A stretch of 64,000 nucleotides of DNA from Chlorops oryzae (GCA_020466095.1 CM035808.1:76285633-76349632); one strand, 5' to 3'. Positions 32,112 to 42,930 are shown, numbered from the stretch's first letter. Notes: generated by a model not told the origin, from the letters alone. Numbers and translations are program-made.

Positions 32112-35100
32112 TTAGATTGTTGTGCTTTCGATAATTTGCTTTGGATGTTTGTTTTGTTGATCGTTAAATTGTTTTACTAAATTTTTGTGAAAAGTTTTTT
32201 CTTTTCTTTTTATCAACAAACGAACATTTTCTGGCGATGGTGTAGAAATCACTTCATAAGGGCCCTCCCAAATTGGGGAAAATTTATTTTTCCTATTTTG
32301 ATTTTTTAGCCAGACTTTATCACCCTTAGAAAACTTTCGAGAATTGCTTTTTTTGTCATAATATTCTTTTGATTTTTTCTTAGCAGTTTGCTGATTTTTC
32401 CTTACTATTTCGTAACTTCTTTGAATTTGATATTTAAGAATTTTACTGTAATCGTCAACATTGTATAGAGGGGCTGGCTTGTTTTTAAGCTTGATCGGAA
32501 TTTCGAAATCGAAACCAAAAAGTGTTTTACTAGGCGTCTGTTTGGTTGTTGAGTGCACTGTATTATTATGTACGTGCATAGCATGATGAATCCATTCATC
32601 CCAATTCGTACCACCTTCATTTACGAAATTTCGCACATATTCTGCCATTGGACGGTGGGTTCTTTCGAGAGCCCCGTTAGCTTGCGGGTGGTACGGGGAT
32701 GTCTGTGATTTTTTAATGCCCAATATTTTGCAAACTTCTCTAAAAAGGGCGGAAACGAAATTGGTGCCATTGTCAGTTATCAAAACTTTAGGGATGTTAA
32801 ATTTAGAAATTATTTCATTAAAAAATGCTCTTGCTACTGTTGCTGCTTCTGCATCTGGAATTGCCGTGCATATAAAATATTTTGAAAAATCGTCTAAAAA
32901 TGTGAGAATGTATTTGTTGTCCCTTGCCGAGACTGGAAGTGGCCCAACTATGTCCATATATACTTTATCGAAAGGTCTATGAGGTGTGTCTGTAATTGCC
33001 ATTGGCATTTTTTCAATTAAAGAGCTCTTATTCTTTTGACAGAGTTTGCATGCGGCTATGTAGTTTTTAACTTGACGTTGCATGCCCTCCCACTTAAATT
33101 GTTTTCTAATTCGAAAGTATGTTTTCAAAAAACCTTTATGGCCTCCTATGGGTGTGTCATGGAAGATTTTCAAGACGTTTTCTATGTCTTTTGGATCGGT
33201 AAGGACAACTGCCGTGTCTTCATTTTCAAAATTTTCTGAGTCTATCTTTGTTTCGAGTTCTTCTTCTTGAGATTTTGCTTTGGATCGGGTTACAATTGAA
33301 ATTTTATTTTCGGAAATTGGTAGTCTACTTAAGGCATCAGCATTGAGATTACTTTTCCCTGGTTTGTAGCAAATTTCGAAGTCATATTCTAAAAGTTTTA
33401 AACGAAAACGTCCTAGTCTGGTGTCTTGATCTTTTAAATTAGCTATTCCCTTAAGGGGCTTATGGTCCGTATAGATTTTAAAATGTTTGCCTAATAGATA
33501 TGTTCTAAAATTTTTTACTGCCCAAACGATTGCTAAAAACTCTTTCTCTATCGTTGAGTAACGCCTCTCAGTTGCACTAAGGGATCTACTTGCGTAATAT
33601 ATAGGAAGATCTTGCCCTGGTTCCCCTTGAGATAGGACTGCTCCTAGTGCCTCGTTACTAGCATCTGTTGTTAAAATAAAAAGTTTTTCAAAATTGGGAT
33701 ATTGAAGAATTGGGGGACTGGTAACCGCTTTTTTTAGCTGTTCCATGGCTTCTTGACATTCAGGATTCCATTTAAATTTTTCCTCTTTTCTTAATAGTTT
33801 TGTTAAGGGCAACGAAATTTTTGCTGCTTCGGGTATGAATTTTCTATAATAATTTATTAAACCTAGAAATGATTGCAATTCCTTAATATTTTTAGGGGGC
33901 TGTATATTTTTTACGCATTCTACTTTTTCGGGATCTGGTAACACTCCTGCCTCTGAGCATTTATGGCCTAAATAAACTACTTCTCTTTTTAAAAATTGAC
34001 ATTTTTCCGTCTGTAATTTCAAATTATTCGCTCTCAAAACATCTAATACTTTTCTCAGTCGTATTTCGTGTGACTCTAAATTTCTAGCATAAATGACAAT
34101 GTCATCAAGATAAACAAAACAATCAATTCCCTGTAAACCGGTTAGTATGCTATTCATTATGCGCTGAAAAGTCGCTGGCGCTCCTGTCAGCCCGAACGGC
34201 ATTCTGGCAAATTCGAAATGTCCTAACCCGGTACTAAAGGCTGTCTTGGCTCTATCTTTTTTGTCAACCAAAACCTGATGATATCCACTAGCCAAGTCTA
34301 ATGTCGAAAAGTAACGACTACATCCTAACTGGTCCAAAATTTCATCTATTCTGGGAATAGGAAAAACCTGTTTGAGAGTGATTTCGTTCAATTTTCTAAA
34401 ATCGACTACTAGTCTCCATCTTTTCTCACCATCTACTCCTGCCTTTTTGGGGACTAATATGATCGGGGTATTCCAAGGTGATTTGCTTGGAGTGATAATG
34501 CCGTCTTGCAGCATCTTATCTACCTGTGAGTTAATTTCTTTTTTGTGGTGTTCGGGTAATCTATATTGTCTGGTATTAATTGGAGAATGACCTGCTTCGG
34601 TCGGTATTTCGTGTTCTAACACTGTAGTGTAGGAAAGTGGATCTCCTGGCAAATGAAAAACGTCTGAATAATCTTTAAAAATTTTTTGCATTGAAATTTT
34701 TTCCTCTTGATTAAGGGTGTTATCTAGTTTTTTGGTTTCTAACAAGAGGTTATAACGAATATCTGTATTAGTGCATTTATTTAACTGATTAATAGTTGGA
34801 CACTTTAATTCTTGAAAATTTTCTATTGGTTCGTAATCCAATGGTACTTCGCCTAATCTAATAGCCTCATTATTCGTATTTAAAATTGGTATATACCCTT
34901 TTCCATTTATTATCCTAGTCAGTGTGCCTCCTACAAAAACATTTGGCATTATTTCTTTCTTCTGTACGACTACATCCCCTGATAATTCTTCTGCATAAAT
35001 TGCCACTATTCTCTTTTCCCTAGCTTGGACTGTGACTGTTTTCACAATACAAATCCTATTGCTATCGTCGGAAAAAACAAGCGGAAGTGATGCAATTTGT

Positions 35101-36035
35101 TCATTGTTATTGAAAAAGGATATTTCTTTATTGATATTATCAATTACTGACCTATTCCAGAGTTCATCCCTTCCCAGTAAGCCATGTGCTGGAATTTGGC
35201 TTTCTTTTGGTAGCACATGTAACTTAAATTTTAATTCAGGGTTACTGAAGTGTTGAAGGGGAATGGTTCCTATTGTACGAACGTTACCCCCAAAAGCTCC
35301 CGACAATTGTGTGCTTTCGTTCTCATCTATTTCGACATTACTCTTCAATGCTTCCTTTTTTACTAAGCTTGTGTCGGCACCAGTGTCTACTAACAACGTT
35401 ATTTGCTCATTTATAGCTTGTCCACATGGAAATACTATAAACGAGTCATTTAATGCTGAGCTAGCCACCTTGTCATTATTCGCTTGAGTGCGGTACCTGA
35501 ATTTTTTAAGATTTCCACTATATTCTCTGATCCATCTGCCTATCAACAAAGTTTTTTCCCACAAAAATGTGAATAAGAGTAACACAAAAGATAAGATCAA
35601 TTCGATTCTATCTTCGTTTTTATTCTTATTACCTTGAATTTTTGTTTCGGATACAATTTGAGTTTGGTTCGGAGGTACCTTTCTCGCAAAGTTCTTTTCA
35701 ACCAAAACATGCACTAATTGATTATTCTTCGATTCTTTAACTAATGGTTCTTCGCTTTCATAATAATGAACGACGACTTCGTCGTTGAAATTCACTTTCT
35801 TTGAATTTCTTAGTTTCAAGGAAATTTCATCTTTGCTCTCTATCCTTTTTATTTTCTTCTTAATAATCTGGTTGTTAAGGTCATCTAAGAAGATTTTATT
35901 TATGTCAAGTTCCTTGAACTCTTCTTGGGGGTTTTTTAATTTAACTACTTTTTCTCCTTTTTCTTTAAGTTCATATGGTTTATCTATTTCTTCTTCCCCC
36001 GGAACTATACTTGGCCTATGAGTTTTCGAATTCAT
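32112..36035 (-). CDS. pol: Pol polyprotein of Ulp1-bearing gypsy element
   Basis: 1307 aa, open throughout. An unusual N-terminal extension (residues 1-205) is charged and holds one hydrophobic segment at about 144-158 (IELILSFVLLLFTFLW), likely membrane-spanning. Aspartic protease: LLVDTGADTS at 215-224. RT: KRWRLVVDFRKLNE near 538, YLDD at 642-645. RNase H: TTDASNEALGAV from 789. Integrase: His959, His966, Cys996, Cys999 zinc site; Asp1028, Asp1088 (ITDNGTNF) and Glu1124 (GALERTHRP). GPY/F-like IWEGPYEVI near the C-terminus. The ATG at 36035 lies 15 bp after the gag stop codon and in another frame, so a frameshift or reinitiation is needed. RT type and PBS fit the 17.6/gypsy branch. Confidence 0.95.
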   Translation of the reverse strand: MNSKTHRPSIVPGEEEIDKPYELKEKGEKVVKLKNPQEEFKELDINKIFLDDLNNQIIKKKIKRIESKDEISLKLRNSKKVNFNDEVVVHYYESEEPLVKESKNNQLVHVLVEKNFARKVPPNQTQIVSETKIQGNKNKNEDRIELILSFVLLLFTFLWEKTLLIGRWIREYSGNLKKFRYRTQANNDKVASSALNDSFIVFPCGQAINEQITLLVDTGADTSLVKKEALKSNVEIDENESTQLSGAFGGNVRTIGTIPLQHFSNPELKFKLHVLPKESQIPAHGLLGRDELWNRSVIDNINKEISFFNNNEQIASLPLVFSDDSNRICIVKTVTVQAREKRIVAIYAEELSGDVVVQKKEIMPNVFVGGTLTRIINGKGYIPILNTNNEAIRLGEVPLDYEPIENFQELKCPTINQLNKCTNTDIRYNLLLETKKLDNTLNQEEKISMQKIFKDYSDVFHLPGDPLSYTTVLEHEIPTEAGHSPINTRQYRLPEHHKKEINSQVDKMLQDGIITPSKSPWNTPIILVPKKAGVDGEKRWRLVVDFRKLNEITLKQVFPIPRIDEILDQLGCSRYFSTLDLASGYHQVLVDKKDRAKTAFSTGLGHFEFARMPFGLTGAPATFQRIMNSILTGLQGIDCFVYLDDIVIYARNLESHEIRLRKVLDVLRANNLKLQTEKCQFLKREVVYLGHKCSEAGVLPDPEKVECVKNIQPPKNIKELQSFLGLINYYRKFIPEAAKISLPLTKLLRKEEKFKWNPECQEAMEQLKKAVTSPPILQYPNFEKLFILTTDASNEALGAVLSQGEPGQDLPIYYASRSLSATERRYSTIEKEFLAIVWAVKNFRTYLLGKHFKIYTDHKPLKGIANLKDQDTRLGRFRLKLLEYDFEICYKPGKSNLNADALSRLPISENKISIVTRSKAKSQEEELETKIDSENFENEDTAVVLTDPKDIENVLKIFHDTPIGGHKGFLKTYFRIRKQFKWEGMQRQVKNYIAACKLCQKNKSSLIEKMPMAITDTPHRPFDKVYMDIVGPLPVSARDNKYILTFLDDFSKYFICTAIPDAEAATVARAFFNEIISKFNIPKVLITDNGTNFVSALFREVCKILGIKKSQTSPYHPQANGALERTHRPMAEYVRNFVNEGGTNWDEWIHHAMHVHNNTVHSTTKQTPSKTLFGFDFEIPIKLKNKPAPLYNVDDYSKILKYQIQRSYEIVRKNQQTAKKKSKEYYDKKSNSRKFSKGDKVWLKNQNRKNKFSPIWEGPYEVISTPSPENVRLLIKRKEKTFHKNLVKQFNDQQNKHPKQIIESTTI

Positions 36036-36049
36036 TTTGGCTTTCCGGT

Positions 36050-38101
36050 CTATTGGCCTTGACCGGGCCGCATCGAGTTTCCCTGGCTCCTATTTTCCTG
36101 GGGTGCACTATTACAATACCGTGCTATGTGACCGAAATTTGAGCATTTGAAACATTGCATCCCTTTTGGCTGACTATTATTTGTCATATTCTCTCTAGGT
36201 TGACTACTCGAATTTTGCGCTCTCCCAGGAGTATTTCCATTGTTGTTATAATTTTGAGATTGGTTATTATTTTGTGTTCTAAACGGGTTGAAATTTAGAT
36301 TTTGCATACTATTTTGTGGTTCAAAAGGATGATTTGGAGCATGATGGTAACTTTGTGTTCTAAAACCGCTTTCAATATTCCCTGTACCAGGCTGCTGATC
36401 CTGTTGAGCATTCAAAATTGGTTTACAAAATTTATTGGATTCATGTCCTCGTGTTTTGCATATATTGCAGAATATGTTTTTTAATCGACTGAAACAGTTT
36501 TTTTCTAAATGACCTCGTTTGTTGCAATGTGTGCAGGTCACGGGGTCACTTCTAGGTTCTATACTTTTTCGACCACAATTTGCTGTTTGTTCGTGCCCAT
36601 ATTCGAAGCAAATATTGCAATAAGGAGTATTTCTCCTGAGTTGGCAAACATCTCTAGTATGACCCACAATATTGCAAAAAGAGCAGGGAATTGTTTGAAA
36701 TTGGGCTGGTTGATTTATGAAGTTATTTGCATGAAATTGTCTACTATTGCAATGACGATCTTCTGCATCTTCGGCTATTTTTACTAAAAACGATAGCGGT
36801 TTATCTAAATGTCCTTCGAGGCGGAGTTGCATATATTTATCTTTTAGTCCAAAAATAAATTTATTTTTTGCCATATTTCGGTACTCGCTAAGTGCTGATA
36901 CTGCCTCAGACTCGTTCCAGGACGCTTTAATCATTCGTTCCGCTTCATTCAGTAAAACTTCTATCCTTCGCCCAAATTCTGAGGCCATTTCATTTGCATG
37001 CTCTACGGTGCTTTCCATTTCTGCCCTTATCACTTCTAAGCTTTTCTGTTTTAGGAATTGTTTTTTAATGAAATTCCCCAATTCATCTACGCTCCCGAAC
37101 ACTAGCTCATTTGTTTTTATAAACGCCTCTCCTGACAGTCGTTGTTTTACGCACTTTATCAGTTCGCTAGGAGCTATATTTTGTGAAATGCTTTTAAGAA
37201 GTTCTAGTCCTGTGACGAACTTCGCTACCTCTGACCTTAATTCTAGCCTATTTTCGCCTGAAAAGCAAGGCACTAAACTCACTACTTTCTTCATTACTTC
37301 ATCTGCGGGAGGTGGAATTGCCATTGTGACTGTTAAAGTAGGAACTATTGGTGTTTGATTATTCTTTTCCTGATTTAGCCTGTTTTCTGTATTTACCCCT
37401 ACTGAAATATTGTTTTTCGCGGGGGTTGGAAGCAGTCTTAAAAAGGTTGGATTATTTTGAAGGAGTATTTTTGGACTATTTGTATGCTCAATAATTACTT
37501 TTTCGTTATTAATTGAACTATTTTCTTTATTTGTGTCTCCTAGTGAACTTGTAGGCGGGGGTGGAGCGGGTTTTGGACTCGTTTTGCTGCTGCTGTGTGT
37601 GTTCCTAAATTCCCTTTTGAAATTTTCTATTTCTTCTTTCAGCCACCTTATTTCTTCCTCTCGCTCTCTAAGGGTTTCCTTGTCTCTCTCGACCTGGTCT
37701 GCTAGCTTTTCCCCTGCTGCGTTACTTAATGCTTTTTTAAGATCCTCGTTTCTCTTATCGGACTCCTCAATTAATAACCTGCTCGCGTCAATTTGGTTCT
37801 TTAATTTTTTGCGGTCTTTTTTTAGGCAGTTTATTGTTTCTTCTAATTGTTGCACTTTTTTCTTATATGTCTCGCTCTGCTTACTCAATGGACCTCTTAC
37901 TTTGTCTATAAGGAAGGATGCCTCCCCAAGTTTCGAAAATTGGCCTAACACTATTTGATCTTTAATTAACTGCGAAACTTCTCGCCCTAAATCTGCTTCT
38001 TTAAGTAATTCTCTTGCTGTCTCTAAAACTACTGCAGTATCGATTTCTGATTGTTTAATTGTTTGTCTAAGTGCTTCCAATTCTCCCTCCATATGACTCA
38101 A
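36050..38101 (-). CDS. gag: Gag with long coiled coil and five zinc knuckles
   Basis: 683 aa, open. Residues about 75-165 are strongly coiled-coil (Lys/Glu heptads, e.g. KKVQQLEETINCLKKDRKKL), followed by a Pro/Ser-rich linker. The middle region (about 270-440) is the capsid-like domain. The C-terminal part has five CCHC-type clusters in a row: CSFCNIVGHTRDVC, CNICFEYGHEQTANC, CTHCNKRGHLEKNC, CNICKTRGHESNKFC (two with 5-residue last spacing), then after an Asn/Gln-rich stretch CFKCSNFGHIARYC. Most gypsy Gags have one or two such knuckles. Gag forms the particle and binds the RNA genome. Confidence 0.95.
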   Translation of the reverse strand: MSHMEGELEALRQTIKQSEIDTAVVLETARELLKEADLGREVSQLIKDQIVLGQFSKLGEASFLIDKVRGPLSKQSETYKKKVQQLEETINCLKKDRKKLKNQIDASRLLIEESDKRNEDLKKALSNAAGEKLADQVERDKETLREREEEIRWLKEEIENFKREFRNTHSSSKTSPKPAPPPPTSSLGDTNKENSSINNEKVIIEHTNSPKILLQNNPTFLRLLPTPAKNNISVGVNTENRLNQEKNNQTPIVPTLTVTMAIPPPADEVMKKVVSLVPCFSGENRLELRSEVAKFVTGLELLKSISQNIAPSELIKCVKQRLSGEAFIKTNELVFGSVDELGNFIKKQFLKQKSLEVIRAEMESTVEHANEMASEFGRRIEVLLNEAERMIKASWNESEAVSALSEYRNMAKNKFIFGLKDKYMQLRLEGHLDKPLSFLVKIAEDAEDRHCNSRQFHANNFINQPAQFQTIPCSFCNIVGHTRDVCQLRRNTPYCNICFEYGHEQTANCGRKSIEPRSDPVTCTHCNKRGHLEKNCFSRLKNIFCNICKTRGHESNKFCKPILNAQQDQQPGTGNIESGFRTQSYHHAPNHPFEPQNSMQNLNFNPFRTQNNNQSQNYNNNGNTPGRAQNSSSQPRENMTNNSQPKGMQCFKCSNFGHIARYCNSAPQENRSQGNSMRPGQGQ

Positions 38102-38680
38102 TAAAATACGGATTTACTCCGTTCATTGTTCATTGCAAATAACAAAAAAAAATTTTCATTCGCATCTAAGTACACCAAATGCCAGCCTACTCAATCGAAA
38201 ATAACAAAAATAAGCAAACAGTAATACAACTCTTCGCACATAAATTTAAATTCACGTACTCACCATGTTTTGTTTTGTTCTGCTTTTCTTTAATTTCTGG
38301 GTCTGCTTTGTTTATTTGTTTGTGTTTATTTAAAGAAATTTGTTGAACTTTTTGTTTGTGCGAATGTTTGAAACTCAACTTATTTAATTAAATTACTCTC
38401 TCAACCACAAATAGCTTCTTCATCAAAATATTGACAAACTGTTTGTAACAATTTATCCGTCAATATTTAATGTTCTTTGGTCATCACAACTTTTACAAGG
38501 TAGCCTTACGAAAAATTTTATTAGACTGGGCGGTTATGACGCATCAACTTTTAAAACCGAAACCAGTTCCGCTTCAGTTTATTTTTTTTTTTTTTTTCGC
38601 AATTCACCCTACAAAATGTTGAAACAGTCCTTATGAAACTATTTATCGTGTAGATTCGAATCCAACTATGAATAGTTGAA

Positions 38681-38694
38681 TACCGGCTGCGCCA
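38681..38694 (-). promoter_or_regulatory. Primer binding site
   Basis: Minus strand TGGCGCAGCCGGTA, one base after the 5' LTR. It resembles the tRNA-Ser site used by 17.6/297-type elements. Confidence 0.75.
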
Positions 38695-38695
38695 A

Positions 38696-39494
38696 TGTTA
38701 AAAGGTTTTCCGTGCGTATTCTTGGAAGAAGGATACACCTGAATCCTCTTTTTCATGTAAAAATAAAAACAAGGACAAACAATAAATTCATTCAAATTCT
38801 TTTATTAATTTATAGTCCTCTGGTTTATTTTACATGAATTATTCCTAAGCTAAAACTCCTTCTTACACTCGAAATACTTCCTAGTACTAACTAACACTTA
38901 AAGTCCACGTTCTAGTCGCTGTTGCCGCTTGATGAGTACAGCCGATTCGAATTGAGACCTTGGAAACTAAAATGCAAGTCCTCTTCCAGATATCGATCAT
39001 TTGCTTATATAGGGAGAAAGTGTCTAGTCTTCACTTTCTCACTGGGATGTCGCAATCTGGAATACCGTTGTTGTGTTGCAATACTATTTCGAAATTGACA
39101 TTTCGCAACCTCTTGTTGTTGTTGACCCATTTTGATGCTTGAATTCAATATGTACGAGTTTGCCGAAACTGCAACCCTTGCTGTTTTCTTGCTCGTCATT
39201 CTCGCTGCCCGCCGTTCTCGCCTGTCGTCGTTCTCACTCTTTGTTGTTCTCGCTGTTCGTCGCTTTGGCTGTCGTTTACTTCTTTATGCCAACGATCATA
39301 TTACCTTGCGGCTGTTGGCTTCGCCTTTGAGTTTGTTTGTTGTTGTTGTTCTGGCCTTAAAAGTGAGCTTGCAGTTTTTTCTCAGCTTTCACTTCAAGGT
39401 CTTTGGCTATTTCACTCACAGCTGATTATGTTTTGGTTATGACGGTCGATCAGAGGCGATACAGAAGGGGTGTGAGTAGAGACGACTCACAACA
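38696..39494 (-). repeat. 5' LTR of Ulp1-bearing gypsy element
   Basis: 799 bp, about two differences from the 3' LTR. Minus-strand TATA box near 39003-39013. Followed by ATAT, the target duplication. Confidence 0.95.
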
Positions 39495-39599
39495 ATATCT
39501 ATTAAAGTATATATCGCCGCCACTATAAATACAAGCCTGTAATATGAAAGTCTCATCTCTAGGAAGTACAGCTTGTACAGCTTTCGATACTATGCAATA

Positions 39600-40650
39600 A
39601 TGGAAAAAGTTGAAATTCGAGCAGTGGTAAAGTATTTCGATTTGAAGGGCATAAACTCAAAATAAGTGATTCTAGAGTTGAACACAACTTTAAGAAAGTC
39701 TGCTCCGTCAAATGCAACTGTTTATAATTGGTTCGCTGAATTCAAACGTGGTCGTACAAGCGCGAGTGATGATCAACGCAGTGGACGCCCAAAAGACACC
39801 AGTACTGAAGAAAATATCGAAAAAAATACACGACTTCATACCGAAAGACCGTAAACTGAAGCTCCGTGAGATAGCTGGGATCCCAAACATATCACACAAT
39901 AAGGTTTTCCATATAATACACAATGATTTGGGTATGAAAAAGCTCTGTGCACGTTGGGTGCCGCGCTCGTTAACAGTCGACCAAAAACGTGATCGAGTCA
40001 TCAAATCAAAGGAGTGTTTGGACATGTTGAAGCGCAATAAAAGTGAATACTTGCGTCGATATATCACTGTTGATGAAACCTGGGTGCATCACTTCATACC
40101 AGAGATACAACAACAATTAAAGCAATGGGTTGCGCCTGGGAAAAGTGCTTCGAAGCGACCACAGACACAACACATCGCTGGAAAGGTCATGGCCACCGTT
40201 TTTTGGGATTCGCATGGTATAATATTCTTCGACTACCCACAAAAAGGAAAAACAAATACCAACGAATATTAAATCCAACTTCTGGATCAACTAATGCAGG
40301 AATTTGTGGAAAGACGGCCGCATTAAGCGAAGAAGAAAGTCTTGTTCCATCAGGACAACGCGCAAGCTCACAAGTCAATCAAACCGATGTCGAAATTGGC
40401 CGAGTTACACTTCAAACTACTTCCGCATCCACCTTATTCGCCAGATATCTCCCTCTGCAATTATTATTTATTTCCAAACTTGAAAAGATGGCTCGCAGGC
40501 AAAACATTTGGCTCTAATGGGGAGGTTGAGATGGAAACTAATGCCTTTTTTGAGGACCTTGGGCAAGACTATTATTTGTTAGGCATCGAGTTGTTAGAAA
40601 AACGTTGGACCAGTTGTATTGAGTTAAAGGGGGATTACGTTGAAGAATAA
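39600..40650 (+). pseudogene. Mariner transposase, inactive
   Basis: A DD34D-type mariner transposase in several frames. It starts MEKVEIRAVVKYF at 39600, has an in-frame TAA at 39663-39665, then HTH-type blocks (SNATVYNWFAEFKRG) and RSGRPKDTSTEE. Further frameshifts lead to TVDETWVHHF (first Asp), FHQDNAQAHKS (second Asp) and YSPDISLCNYYLF. There the third catalytic position, 34 residues after the second, is Asn instead of Asp. No intact terminal inverted repeats were identified. The element starts about 90 bp right of the nested LTR elements. Confidence 0.85.
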
Positions 40651-41210
40651 AACGAATTTATCTCAAAAAAATGTTTTATTTGATACGCATTCTAAGAACC
40701 TATCGAACTGCCTAGTATATACCACGAGAAAATATTTTGTATTTTTTGGAAATTTTTTAAATTACATTTAGGGGTCGCTTCCAGCGTCCAAAATTTTCCT
40801 TATAAACTCCATATAAAAATTTGTTAGTTTCAGAAAAAATATTATAAAATTACAACAATACAAAAAGCCAAGGGGATTTTAAGCATTTTCTATAGACTTT
40901 AGCTTGGTAAATAATTGAAAAAAATAAAAAAAATCCATCACGTCACAGTTCCAAGTTAATCGCATATTAAATTTTTAAATACCATTAATGTTTTGAAATT
41001 CATATATCTCAAATATGGTTTGAACTATCTAAAAATTTAAGGCTATTGTGTTCTTAAAACGTCGTTTTTTAATACGACATCAAAAATATAATAACTTACA
41101 AGTCTTTAAATGCATGGTAAAAAATGATGATTGAAGTCGAAAATAAAAAAATTTATGTAAAATTTTAATGGTTTTTATATCCAGCGTAAGCAGGTTATAC
41201 TTGTAACGAA
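40648..41210. repeat. Direct duplication, copy 1 (mariner end plus foldback family)
   Basis: Starts with the right end of mariner (AACGAATTTATCTC) and continues into sequence of the same foldback family as 380-1275. It is repeated at 41211-41850 with insertions. Confidence 0.7.
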
Positions 41211-41850
41211 TTTGTCTCAAAAATGTTTTATTTGATACGCATTCTAAGAACCTATCGAACTGCCGTAGTATATACCACGATAAAATATGTTACATGTATA
41301 TTTTTGGATCAGGATTTTTTAAAGCTGAATCGATTTAGGATGTCCGTCTGTCCAGTCCGTCTGTCAAAATGTCTGTCCCTCCGTGGTCGGATCTCCATCC
41401 TAAAAATTTGTTAAGTTTCAGAAAAATATTAAGATTTGGCACACAGGTATAAAAAGCCAAGGGGATTTTAAGCATTTTCTATAGACTTTAGCTTGGTAAA
41501 TAATTGGAAGAACAATCAACAAACTGCCATCACGTCACAGTTCCAAGTTAATCGCAGTATTAAATGTGTTGTCAAGTACCATTAATGCTTGTGAAACTTG
41601 CGATATCATCTCAACATATGGTTCTGAACTATCTAATAAATTTGATGCTATTGTGTTAACTACGAAAAGCGTCGTTTTTTACATATTCTGTACATCAAAA
41701 ATATCATAACTTACAAGTCTTCCTAAATGCCACGCCCACAAAATGATGATTGAAGTCGAAAATACAAAGAAGAGTTTATCATAAAATCGTTGAATGGTTT
41801 TTATATCCAGGCGTAAGCAGGTTATACTTGTTTTGTGCACAATCATGGGT
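41211..41850. repeat. Direct duplication, copy 2, mosaic
   Basis: Same order of blocks as 40648-41210, but with small inserted stretches that match the DINE-like family (for example TGCCACGCCCACAAAAT near 41730 and CAAAGAAGAGTTTATCAT near 41765). Confidence 0.7.
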
Positions 41851-41859
41851 TGACCAAGG

Positions 41860-42660
41860 CAGAACTACAGCTCCGTAGATATAGCATATATGTTACATAT
41901 ATATATTTTTGATCAGGATCAAAAGCTGAATCGATTTAGACATGTCCGTCTGTCCGTCCGTCTGTCTGTCTGTCCCTCCGTGGTCGGATCTCCTCCTAAA
42001 CTGCTAAGCCAATCAATTTGAGATTTGGCACACAGGTATATCGGGGTCCGAGTATGATCCTAAGTAAAAATGGGAGACATCCGCCAACTGCCACACCCAC
42101 AAATGAGTTTAATGTGTGTCAGTAAACATAGCTGTGCCAACTAATGTCGGGATCGCTCAACATATTTCGTTGATATTTGATGTACTGGCTTGACTACGAA
42201 TGGGACTTTCTTACTTGTTTAAAAATTGAATAAGCCGATCTTCCTCGAGCCACGCCCACAAATAAGCCTACAAAGAAGAGTTTATCATAACTCGTGAAGT
42301 TAAAGGCGTAGAAACTTCAAATTCACAACATGGGTTGACCAAGGCGAACGACAGTTGAAGCAAGAATAATATTATGTGAGCCCTTCTCATTGCCACGCCC
42401 ACAAATGGTAGATTTTTCGTACACTTCCGAAGTAATATAACATTAGAAGCTTCAAAATTCGCAACAAAGGTTGACTTTTCGCAAATTGAAACGATTAGGA
42501 ACAAATTACTATGATTGCCCGCCCACTGCCACGCCCACAATATTGGGAGAGGCAAAACATAGTGTGCCAATAAGTGTCCGGGACGCTGGGTATTTCAAAG
42601 TCGGGCTTGACCGACTTGGCTATTGTTACTTGTATTACACTTTGAATCAGCGATCTTTCA
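41860..42660 (-). repeat. DINE/Helentron-like non-autonomous repeat
   Basis: Contains the reverse complement of the DINE-1-type 3' region (minus-strand GACATGTCTAAATCGATTCA and TTTTGATCCTGATC, near 41910-41960) and several TGCCACGCCCACAAA blocks. A hairpin-like AAGTCGGGCTTGACCGACTT lies at 42600-42619. Non-coding. Confidence 0.6.
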
Positions 42661-42769
42661 AGCCCTGATGTAAATGGACAGTTAATTCTGTTACAAGTGT
42701 ATGTCAAATCTGTACCATCGTCGGTCTTCACCGTAAGCAGAGATATAAGTTGAGTTGTGTCATAGGACA

Positions 42770-42930
42770 CCAGACTAAGAACGAAGTTCGTTATGGTATT
42801 TATACACAACATAATATAACATTAAATTTAAAAATCCACTTGCTTTTCGTTTGAAAAAGAACAAATTACTAGATTGGTTTGAAATATTGGGACAGGAAAA
42901 AATAAAGTTCCGACTGAAATGTGAATGTAT
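42770..42930. repeat. Foldback-family fragment
   Basis: Includes TTTGAAATATTGGGACAGG and a CACTTGCTTTTCGT block, shared with 5340-5410 and 690-760. Confidence 0.6.

Larger units (their letters stand above)
25531..39494 (-). mobile_element. Young Ty3/gypsy element with Ulp1-like ORF
   Basis: Two 799 bp LTRs (25531-26329 and 38696-39494) that begin TGTT and end AACA, with two visible differences. The target duplication ATAT is at 25527-25530 and 39495-39498. On the minus strand: 5' LTR, tRNA-Ser-type PBS, gag (683 aa), pol (1307 aa), about 1 kb non-coding, poly(A)-bearing direct repeats, a Ulp1/C48 protease ORF (282 aa), a non-coding region with a poly(A) tract, PPT, 3' LTR. A LOA-like element (28419-30997) inserted later. 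PBS and ATAT target resemble the 17.6/297/gypsy group. All three ORFs are open, so the element was recently active. Confidence 0.93.
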
